Shown here: one piece after another, positions 1 to 5,416 of the stretch
How the letters are laid out: every line of letters starts with the position of its first letter
Position numbering within the stretch: the first letter of the stretch is position 1
Source of the DNA: Chloroflexota bacterium
GTDB lineage: Bacteria > Chloroflexota > Anaerolineae > Promineifilales > Promineifilaceae
DNA length: 9,331 nucleotides
Direction of reading: 5' to 3'
Assembly (NCBI GenBank): GCA_024640485.1
Contig: JAHEEY010000163.1
Location: forward strand, 1 to 9,331
Program-made: the position numbers and the translations under genes
The notes under the pieces: model-generated
Told to the model about the DNA's origin: nothing
Database searches by the model: none
What the model saw: the letters and a program-made list of their open reading frames with translations, nothing else

Positions 1-695
1 CCGCGGCCTTGCTCCAGGTCTAGTCCAACTGGTTTCCCCATCGTTTCAGGATCGCCAATGATGTCTAGTATGTCATCTACAATTTGAAACGCCAGCCCAA
101 GCTCGTATGCATACCGGCTTAGGGACTCAACCACTTCCTCATCAGCGCCGGCATAAATCGCTCCCATGCGGGCGCCGGCTTCAAAGAGGCTGGCGGTCTT
201 GCGGGAGATGATCATCTTGTAGGTTTCTCTGTCCATCGAGCCGGATTTGGCTGCTGCTGCCTGCAGCGTTTCACCTTCGACCAGCTTGATGCAGGCATCC
301 GCCATGATCTCGTTGTGTACCTTGCCAAACGGAGCCATCAGCTCGTAAACCTTGGTGAAAAGGTAATCACCGGTGAGCAGAGCGAATGTCCGTCCCCAAC
401 GGGCATGTACGGTGATCTTTCCCCGGCGGACAACACTGTGATCATTGATGTCGTCATGAACAAGTGTGGCCGTATGGACCATCTCAATGGCCGCTGCAAG
501 GGGGATCACTTTATTCAAATCAGTGCCGCCGGCAGCCAAATAAGACAACAGGACCAGCCTTGGACGCATGCGCTTGCCGCCGGACGATATAATGTGCTGG
601 CTGGCATCGCGCAGCACTTCTACATCGCTCTCAACGACCGAGTGTAGCAGCTTCTCAACTAAGACCATTCCCTGGTCGCTTAAATCAGTTAACAT
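1..695 (-). CDS. trans-polyprenyl diphosphate synthase, long-chain type (partial, C-terminus outside window)
   Basis: Condenses isopentenyl diphosphate onto an allylic diphosphate to build the all-trans isoprenoid chain, usually the tail of menaquinone or ubiquinone. Seen: 231 codons from the start codon to the window edge. They contain GGKRMRPRL (residues 39-47), the first Asp-rich motif DDIND (81-85) followed by RRG (90-92), LLTGDYLF (106-113), KTASLFEAG (166-174) and the second Asp-rich motif DDILD (207-211), then GKPVGLDL. All core all-alpha prenyltransferase motifs are therefore present and only about the last 90 residues are missing. The residue five before the first Asp motif is Ala (in ATLVHDD), as in long-chain (C35-C50) synthases; farnesyl and geranylgeranyl synthases usually have a bulky aromatic there. 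The long-chain assignment is an inference from that. Start: ATG at 695-693 has AAGG six bases upstream (705-702). A TTG two codons earlier is possible, and a stop lies five codons before the ATG. It is divergent from xpt and has its own promoter. Confidence 0.95.
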   Translation of the reverse strand, partial: MLTDLSDQGMVLVEKLLHSVVESDVEVLRDASQHIISSGGKRMRPRLVLLSYLAAGGTDLNKVIPLAAAIEMVHTATLVHDDINDHSVVRRGKITVHARWGRTFALLTGDYLFTKVYELMAPFGKVHNEIMADACIKLVEGETLQAAAAKSGSMDRETYKMIISRKTASLFEAGARMGAIYAGADEEVVESLSRYAYELGLAFQIVDDILDIIGDPETMGKPVGLDLEQGR

Positions 696-726
696 AATCA
701 ACCTTGTTCACAACTTTCAATTTTCT

Positions 727-753
727 TTGAATGCTAAACCGGCTAATTATAAA
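727..753 (+). promoter_or_regulatory. weak candidate promoter for xpt
   Basis: TTGAAT (727-732) and TATAAA (748-753) are 15 bases apart, which is short for sigma-70. It is the best plus-strand candidate I see in the 147-base gap. Its -10 overlaps the -10 of the minus-strand promoter because the AT-rich core is nearly palindromic. A transcript would have a leader of about 80 bases before xpt. Confidence 0.3.
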
Positions 754-774
754 GTACCGCCCTAAAGGCGTCAA
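746..774 (-). promoter_or_regulatory. sigma-70-type promoter for the polyprenyl synthase gene
   Basis: Read on the minus strand, TTGACG (774-769) and a perfect TATAAT (751-746) are separated by exactly 17 bases. This is one mismatch from the sigma-70 consensus. The predicted transcript would start near 739, giving a leader of about 44 bases before the ATG at 695. Sequence match only. Confidence 0.75.
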
Positions 775-827
775 GAGATTGTGACTGAAAGCTCAATCAA
801 ATTCTGTTGTCAAATCTTCCCATTATG

Positions 828-832
828 AAGGA
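828..832 (+). promoter_or_regulatory. ribosome binding site of xpt
   Basis: AAGGA lies ten bases upstream of the ATG at 843. It supports that start over the in-frame TTG at 807 and ATG at 825, neither of which has a comparable site. Confidence 0.7.
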
Positions 833-842
833 TAATTCCTCC

Positions 843-1415
843 ATGGAAGCACTAAAACAGCGGATATTAAGTGAAGGGCAGAATTTGGGTCGAGGAATTC
901 TAAAGATCGATAGTTTCTTGAATCATCAACTGGATGCCCTGTTGATGGAAGCTATAGGGTTAGAAATCGCAGCCCGTTTTAGAAGCACAAGGCCTAGCCG
1001 GATATTGACGGCAGAGGTCAGCGGGATTGTTCCCGCGTTGATGGCGGCAAAGGCGTTGGACAACATCCCTGTTGTCTATGCCCGCAAGCATCGCCCCATC
1101 ACCATGAAGGAGCCCGTCTATGTGGACGCCGCCCCAAGCCACACCAAAGGCGGGGAGGTCATGTTGATGGTATCCCCCGAGTTTCTCTTCCCGGACGATC
1201 GGATCTTGATTGTGGATGACTTTTTAGCTTCGGGACAGACCATTGACGCTTTGGGCCGAATCGTGCAGAGCAGCGGCGCCACCCTGGTCGGGATTTCGGC
1301 GGTGGTGGAGAAGATTTTTGAAGGTGGTAGAGAGCTCCTGCAACCTTGGAATGTTCCCATTGAGTCGATGGCGATCATCACCGATATGAGTGACGGCAAG
1401 ATCGTCCTGGCTTGA
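843..1415 (+). CDS. xpt: xanthine phosphoribosyltransferase
   Basis: Cytosolic salvage enzyme converting xanthine plus PRPP to XMP and pyrophosphate. The 190-residue product is close to the ~194 residues of Bacillus subtilis Xpt and starts the same way (MEALKQRI). Visible landmarks are the family signature SFLNHQLD (24-31), the EVSGIVPAL segment (58-66), VVYARKHRPITM (77-88), the PRPP-binding loop ILIVDDFLASGQT (121-133), and VVEKIFEGGREL (154-165), all as expected from Xpt proteins. The start was set at ATG 843 from the family N-terminus and the AAGGA ten bases upstream; an upstream TTG would add 12 residues with no family match. guaA follows after 97 bases on the same strand and uses XMP, the product of this enzyme, so the two make a compact xanthine-to-GMP route. 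No guanine riboswitch is recognisable upstream, unlike xpt of Bacillus. Hypoxanthine-guanine or adenine phosphoribosyltransferase is unlikely given the Xpt-specific N-terminal signature. Confidence 0.95.
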   Translation: MEALKQRILSEGQNLGRGILKIDSFLNHQLDALLMEAIGLEIAARFRSTRPSRILTAEVSGIVPALMAAKALDNIPVVYARKHRPITMKEPVYVDAAPSHTKGGEVMLMVSPEFLFPDDRILIVDDFLASGQTIDALGRIVQSSGATLVGISAVVEKIFEGGRELLQPWNVPIESMAIITDMSDGKIVLA

Positions 1416-1502
1416 GGGCGTGAGTCAAAGGTAGCCAGGCAGTATTCCTCTTCAGTTGAAGATCCGCGTTGTATGACGCCGGTCTGTCCTGCTCTGAATT
1501 CT

Positions 1503-1505
1503 GGA
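1503..1505 (+). promoter_or_regulatory. ribosome binding site of guaA
   Basis: GGA sits seven bases before ATG 1513 but only one base before the in-frame GTG at 1507, so ATG 1513 is the better start. The core is short, so this is modest evidence. Confidence 0.5.
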
Positions 1506-1512
1506 CGTGATT

Positions 1513-3111
1513 ATGGTCTACGATGCGGTTGTAATTCTTGACTACGGCTCCCAATATACCCAGCTGATCGCCAGGCGTATCCGGGAAGCCAATGTATACT
1601 GCCAGCTTTTCCCCTGGCACACATCCCCAGAACAGGTTTTGGCCTCGAACCCAAAAGGAATCATCCTCAGCGGCGGTCCCAACAGCGTCTATGCGGAAAA
1701 TGCCCCGACGCTGCCTGACTATGTGTTGAACAGCGGCCTTCCGGTGTTGGGCATCTGCTATGGGATGCAGCTGTTGGCCGCCCGATTGGGCGGCTCAGTT
1801 GCCCGCAGTCAATGGAAAGAGTACGGACCGGCAACCTTGCAGGTGGACCAAAATGAAAATCCCTTGTTTCGCGGCTGGCAGACCGACGATAGGTTCGTCG
1901 TTGGCGGCGGCATGCCGGATGCTTCTGCGGGCAGCCTTGATCAGGTTTGGATGAGCCATGGCGACAAGGTGGAGCGTCTGCCGGGTGGCTTTGTGCCGTT
2001 GGCCCATTCTGAAAATTCTCCTTTTGCCGCTGCCGCAGATGTCGATCGTGGATACTATGCGGTCCAATTTCACCCTGAGGTCGTTCATACGCACCAGGGA
2101 GACAGACTTCTAGCCAATTTCGTCACCCATGTTTGCGGCTGTCAGCCGTTGTGGACCCCGTCGAACTTCATCGAAGAGCAGGTTCAGGCGATTCGCGCCC
2201 AGGTCGGCAGTGGGAGAGTGGTATTGGGATTGAGCGGCGGCGTCGATTCATCTGTCGCCGGCGCTTTGATACATCGGGCCATAGGGGATCAGCTCACCTG
2301 TGTTTTTGTCGACCACGGCATGCTGCGTCAAGGGGAAGCGCTCCAGGTTATTGACACCTTCCAGCGACAGCAGAAGATGAATCTGGTCGCCGTCAACGCG
2401 GTTGAGTCGTACATGGACGCGCTGACTGGCGTCACTGATCCAGAGCAAAAGAGACGCATCATCGGCGAGAAGTTCGTTCGCATATTTGAGCGGGAAGCGC
2501 AGAAACTGGGCCGCATCGACTTTCTCGCTCAGGGCACCATTTACCCCGATGTCATCGAGAGCGCCGGCAAAGACAAGCAGGACGCCAAGGTGATCAAGAC
2601 CCATCACAATGTCGGCGGGCTGCCCGAAGATATGCAGTTTGAGCTGATTGAGCCGCTTAGATTATTGTTTAAGGATGAAGTGCGGCGGCTGGGAACGGCC
2701 CTTGGCCTCTCTGATGAGCTGGTGTGGCGGCAGCCGTTCCCTGGGCCTGGGCTGGCAATTCGCTGCCTGGGAGAGGTGAAGTGGGAACGATTACAGCGAT
2801 TGCGAACGGCGGATGCTATCTTTGTTGAAGAGCTCCAGGCGGCCGACATGCTGCGGCAAGGCACGCAGCAATCGTTCGCGGTGCTGCTGCCGGTGAAGAG
2901 CGTGGGGGTCATGGGGGATGGCCGGACCTACGAAGAAGTAGTGGCCCTTCGAGCAGTTACCACTGAGGATTTCATGACGGCTGACTGGGCCCGGCTGCCC
3001 TACGACCTGTTGGCCAAGGTCAGCCGCCGCATCGTCAATGAGGTTGACGGGGTCAATCGGGTTGTCTTTGATATTACTTCGAAACCGCCAGGAACCATTG
3101 AGTGGGAGTAG
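1513..3111 (+). CDS. guaA: GMP synthase (glutamine-hydrolysing)
   Basis: Converts XMP to GMP using ATP and ammonia from glutamine; last step of guanine nucleotide synthesis, cytosolic. The product is 532 residues; E. coli GuaA is 525. The class I glutamine amidotransferase domain occupies about residues 1-205: LDYGSQYTQLIARRIRE near the N-terminus, ILSGGPNSVY, nucleophile Cys82 in GICYGMQ, and His187/Glu189 in QFHPEV complete the triad. The ATP pyrophosphatase domain follows with the P-loop SGGVDSS (241-247). The C-terminal dimerisation/XMP-binding region includes PFPGPGLAIR, SVGVMGDGRTYE and the canonical terminal KPPGTIEWE. All key residues are intact. Oddity: the stretch between LFRGW and VWMSHGDKV in the amidotransferase domain (about residues 118-146) is ten residues longer than in E. 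coli. Start: ATG 1513 is chosen over GTG 1507 because of GGA spacing; the difference is two residues. It follows xpt by 97 bases and is probably cotranscribed with it. I see no strong terminator after it. Confidence 0.98.
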   Translation: MVYDAVVILDYGSQYTQLIARRIREANVYCQLFPWHTSPEQVLASNPKGIILSGGPNSVYAENAPTLPDYVLNSGLPVLGICYGMQLLAARLGGSVARSQWKEYGPATLQVDQNENPLFRGWQTDDRFVVGGGMPDASAGSLDQVWMSHGDKVERLPGGFVPLAHSENSPFAAAADVDRGYYAVQFHPEVVHTHQGDRLLANFVTHVCGCQPLWTPSNFIEEQVQAIRAQVGSGRVVLGLSGGVDSSVAGALIHRAIGDQLTCVFVDHGMLRQGEALQVIDTFQRQQKMNLVAVNAVESYMDALTGVTDPEQKRRIIGEKFVRIFEREAQKLGRIDFLAQGTIYPDVIESAGKDKQDAKVIKTHHNVGGLPEDMQFELIEPLRLLFKDEVRRLGTALGLSDELVWRQPFPGPGLAIRCLGEVKWERLQRLRTADAIFVEELQAADMLRQGTQQSFAVLLPVKSVGVMGDGRTYEEVVALRAVTTEDFMTADWARLPYDLLAKVSRRIVNEVDGVNRVVFDITSKPPGTIEWE

Positions 3112-3193
3112 CCAGCCGAAGTTGGCCGTCGCAAAGGCCCGGCATTTTGAAACATTTCGATAGATCCGCTCGTAGAGGTTGACAGCGAATCCA

Positions 3194-3333
3194 AACTGGT
3201 TCCACGGCTGGCCCCGGCTGGAAAGCTCGGTTCGGAGTTGGGACCGACCGCCAATCAACCTTGGCAGCACAAAACAGATTGTTATCGGCGTCAATGTTGG
3301 TTCCGTGGTCCAATTGTCATTTGGAAACCAGTT
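3194..3333. repeat. split inverted repeat in the spacer after guaA
   Basis: The contiguous 14 bases AACTGGTTCCACGG (3194-3207) are matched in reverse complement by two separated segments, CCGTGG (3303-3308) and AACCAGTT (3326-3333). Together they could form a long-range 14-bp stem with a 17-base bulge. The spacer 3112-3352 has no convincing gene on either strand and no clear promoter or terminator. A smaller bulged stem, GGTTCGG with CCGACC, lies inside around 3230-3250. This may be chance in a 241-base stretch. Confidence 0.25.
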
Positions 3334-3342
3334 GATGCTAAT

Positions 3343-3347
3343 GGAGA
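3343..3347 (+). promoter_or_regulatory. ribosome binding site deciding the start at 3353
   Basis: GGAGA lies 5-6 bases before ATG 3353. The in-frame ATGs at 3335 and 3341 and a TTG at 3179 lack such a site; the site itself overlaps the ATG at 3341. Confidence 0.7.
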
Positions 3348-3352
3348 AACAG

Positions 3353-4306
3353 ATGGACTATTCCGATTTACTCACACGTTCATGGAAAATCGTCTGGAAC
3401 AACAAGTTCTTGCTGCTGCTCGGGTTCCTTGCTGCCCTGGGCAGCGGCGGAGGTCGCAGTACCAGCAGTTGGCGTACCAGTGCGACCGAAATCAACTCGA
3501 CCAACGGCTTCCCTGAAGCCATAGACCGATTCTTTACACAGTATGGCACCCTGCTGATCGCGCTTACCTGCGTCGGCCTGATCCTGGGCGCCCTGCTGTG
3601 GCTGCTTCGTTTGACGGCGCAGTCGGGATTAATCCATGCCGCGGCCAAGCTTGATGCCGGAGAATCGATGTCATTTAAGCAGGCGTTCTCATTTGGCCTG
3701 ACTAAGCTAGGCCGAATGGTTGGTGTAAATGTGCTCATGTATGGGCCGTTCACACTGCTGGGCCTGACGCTGGTCGGCGGCTTCGTGGCAACAGTTGGGC
3801 TGGCTGCATGGGATGAAGCAACCCGGGGAGCTGCTGGCATGCCGGAGGCTCTTGCGGGCAGCCTGGCCCTCGTAATGGCATGCGTAGGATGCCTGTTCTG
3901 CATTGCCATGCCCTTGATCTTTTTCATCTCCTTGATATACCCGTTCGCTCAGCGGGGAATCGTCATTCAAGACATGGGGGTGATGGACAGCGTACGCCAC
4001 GGCTGGCAGATTCTCAAGGGAAATGTCGGTGATATTCTGCTGCTCGTGGTGCTGTTCTTCGTCATCAGTATGGTCTTCGGCATCGTGTCGCTGATTGTGC
4101 TGCTCCCGCTTGGTTTTCTAGCCCTGGGGCCGTCGGTGATTGGGCTTATATCGGGTGGGACTTTGGGTGTGCCCGAAATCGCCATGCTCACTGGCGGCGG
4201 GATTTGTGTCGGGCTGGTGGGAACCGCGATCAATGCGATCATGGTTTCATTTCGTTCGACCGCAATGACCCTGGCCTATCAGGAATTTGTCCTTCGAAAA
4301 GCATAA
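3353..4306 (+). CDS. polytopic membrane protein of unknown function, first of a paralogous pair
   Basis: I do not recognise a characterised function. The 317-residue product is strongly hydrophobic. Probable membrane segments lie at about residues 17-30, 65-87, 122-150, 170-198, 226-258 and 280-300, so six or seven in all. A short Gly/Ser/Thr-rich, probably extracytoplasmic loop lies at about 30-55. There is no obvious signal peptide, catalytic motif or metal site. Conserved features shared with the next gene are an N-terminal MD....LL......VW..K block (1-26), GLI.A....D.G (92-103), GV....Y.P (124-132), R.......GV..S....WQ (201-219) and STA.T near the C-terminus (302-306). The architecture loosely recalls the uncharacterised membrane domains often labelled GPDPase-membrane-like or DUF975-like; that resemblance is weak. 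The start at ATG 3353 follows GGAGA and aligns exactly with the paralogue's N-terminus; a TTG at 3179 would add 58 residues without family support. It lies 241 bases after guaA and 96 before its paralogue. Confidence 0.85.
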   Translation: MDYSDLLTRSWKIVWNNKFLLLLGFLAALGSGGGRSTSSWRTSATEINSTNGFPEAIDRFFTQYGTLLIALTCVGLILGALLWLLRLTAQSGLIHAAAKLDAGESMSFKQAFSFGLTKLGRMVGVNVLMYGPFTLLGLTLVGGFVATVGLAAWDEATRGAAGMPEALAGSLALVMACVGCLFCIAMPLIFFISLIYPFAQRGIVIQDMGVMDSVRHGWQILKGNVGDILLLVVLFFVISMVFGIVSLIVLLPLGFLALGPSVIGLISGGTLGVPEIAMLTGGGICVGLVGTAINAIMVSFRSTAMTLAYQEFVLRKA

Positions 4307-4314
4307 AGAGGCAC

Positions 4315-4387
4315 GGTGGCGGCCAAAAACGCGGTCCAGGTTATCTGGTTGGCCTAGGCGTGTCAGCAGCCCCAATTGGCCGCCGCC
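4315..4387. repeat. 12-bp inverted repeat with alternative inner partner between the paralogous genes
   Basis: GGTGGCGGCCAA (4315-4326) pairs with TTGGCCGCCGCC (4376-4387) over 12 base pairs, one of them a G-U wobble in RNA, closing a loop of about 49 bases. Inside the loop, TTGGCC (4349-4354) can instead pair with GGCCAA (4321-4326), and the small hairpin CCAG-GTTAT-CTGG (4336-4348) stacks next to it. There is no U-tract after the outer stem, so it is not a standard intrinsic terminator. It ends 6 bases before the ribosome binding site of the next gene. Confidence 0.55.
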
Positions 4388-4393
4388 CCCAAC

Positions 4394-4397
4394 AGGA
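4394..4397 (+). promoter_or_regulatory. ribosome binding site for a TTG start at 4403
   Basis: AGGA five bases before TTG 4403. The upstream in-frame TTG at 4376 has no Shine-Dalgarno-like sequence and lies inside the inverted repeat; a stop at 4355-4357 rules out anything earlier. Confidence 0.6.
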
Positions 4398-4402
4398 CAT
4401 CA

Positions 4403-5374
4403 TTGGATACCCTTTACCTCTTAAGACAAGCCGCGCTTACAGTCTGGCATGACAAGAGCCTCTGGTTGTTGGGCCTGCTGTCCAGCAGCGGAAAGCTCTT
4501 CGGGAATCTAGTCCGTATCGGCGTGGTATTCGGCCTACCTGTTTGGATGGGATCCACGGATCTGCCGGAGGCCGAGCTCAACAGGCTCCTTTCGCAGCCG
4601 GAAAGCTGGGTGACGATTCGCAGTTGGGTGATAGTCGGGCTGACTTTGACCGCAGCGGCTTTCTTGCTGCTATGGATCGTCAGTACCATTGCCGAAGGCG
4701 GCTTGATCGCCGCTATCGCTTCAAGAGACAATGGACGCCATCTGAATTTGCGGGGTGCGCTGGCCCAAGGATACCGGCATCTGGTTCAATTCATCGGTGT
4801 TGATACGATTCTTTATTTTCCTGCATTTGCAATCCTGCTGTTGTTTATGCTGACCGCCGCCGCGGTCATTGCCAGCATCTTGTTCACCGCACTCTCTGGA
4901 AGCTCGCTGATTTCAGCAGAAGGCACGCTATCTGCAGCCGCGGCATGCTTGACTCCTTTGCTTCTCATGCTGCTCCCCGTCTATCTGCTAACCCAGTTGT
5001 TTCGCCGGGTGGCCTTTAGGAAAGTGATGTTGGCTCAAACCGGGGTTAGAGGCAGCATAGCCGAAGCCTGGCAGTTGATCCGCCGCAAGCCGGGTTCGAT
5101 CTTGGTCGCGGCTGCGCTGCTGTGGGGAATCACGTATCTGTTCAGCTGGACCCTGCGTTTGGTAGAACTGCCGTTGTTCGGCATAATATTCTTGCCTTTT
5201 GTCCGCAGTGAGAATGGAGCAGTCAACTTCCTGGCTGAGTCGAGCCTTTGGCTGCCGCTGCTTCATGCGGTCGTGCTGCTTGTTTCAGCTGGCGTGACTG
5301 CGCTGCTTCACGCGTTTATCTCGACCGCGTGGACGATGGTCATTCTTGCACACGAACAGCAGGAACAGCAGTAG
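4403..5374 (+). CDS. polytopic membrane protein of unknown function, second of a paralogous pair
   Basis: Function not recognised. The 323-residue product has about six hydrophobic spans, at roughly residues 19-47 (possibly a reentrant or single span), 75-97, 131-162, 176-199, 232-265 and 283-312. It ends in a hydrophilic, Gln/Glu-rich tail. It aligns without gaps to the preceding protein over several blocks: residues 1-26 (12 identities of 26, including MD, LL, VW, K and LLG), residues 100-140 against 92-132 there, 206-234 against 201-229, and 305-311 against 300-306. It is therefore a diverged tandem duplicate. Start: no ATG is available near the N-terminus. TTG 4403 gives MDTLYLLRQA, which matches the paralogue's first residue exactly and has AGGA five bases upstream; TTG 4376 would add nine residues. 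The spacer to the first gene carries an inverted repeat, and hyuA begins 42 bases downstream. The pair may form a hetero-oligomer, as tandem membrane paralogues often do, but this is only inference. Confidence 0.85.
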   Translation: MDTLYLLRQAALTVWHDKSLWLLGLLSSSGKLFGNLVRIGVVFGLPVWMGSTDLPEAELNRLLSQPESWVTIRSWVIVGLTLTAAAFLLLWIVSTIAEGGLIAAIASRDNGRHLNLRGALAQGYRHLVQFIGVDTILYFPAFAILLLFMLTAAAVIASILFTALSGSSLISAEGTLSAAAACLTPLLLMLLPVYLLTQLFRRVAFRKVMLAQTGVRGSIAEAWQLIRRKPGSILVAAALLWGITYLFSWTLRLVELPLFGIIFLPFVRSENGAVNFLAESSLWLPLLHAVVLLVSAGVTALLHAFISTAWTMVILAHEQQEQQ

Positions 5375-5416
5375 TAGTCGAAAGTCTAGGTAATTCGGAT
5401 AGCAAAGGACGGCAGC

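Noticed and set aside
315..765. Two short plus-strand open frames (315-647 and 568-765)
   Set aside because: Antisense shadows of the polyprenyl synthase gene, whose minus-strand frame carries all family motifs.
807..842. TTG at 807 as start of xpt
   Set aside because: Xpt proteins start at MEAL; the AAGGA motif serves ATG 843.
696..842. Purine (guanine) riboswitch upstream of xpt
   Set aside because: The conserved core of the aptamer and a following terminator hairpin could not be found by reading.
3112..3160. Intrinsic terminator after guaA
   Set aside because: Only four-base-pair stems (GCCA/TGGC, GGCC/GGCC) and a short T run; too weak to call.
3225..3252. Possible tRNA T-arm and 3' end (GGTTCGG followed later by GCCA)
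   Set aside because: The T-stem does not pair and no anticodon or acceptor stem is found upstream.
2791..3313. Minus-strand open frames covering the guaA 3' end and the following spacer (2791-3294, 3000-3254, 3074-3313)
   Set aside because: They overlap the conserved C-terminal coding part of guaA, have no ribosome binding site that I can see and no recognisable motif. The segment antisense to KPPGTIEWE is a known kind of spurious frame.
3179..3352. TTG at 3179 as start of the first membrane protein
   Set aside because: Would add 58 hydrophilic residues without paralogue match; ATG 3353 has GGAGA at good spacing and aligns exactly with the sister protein.
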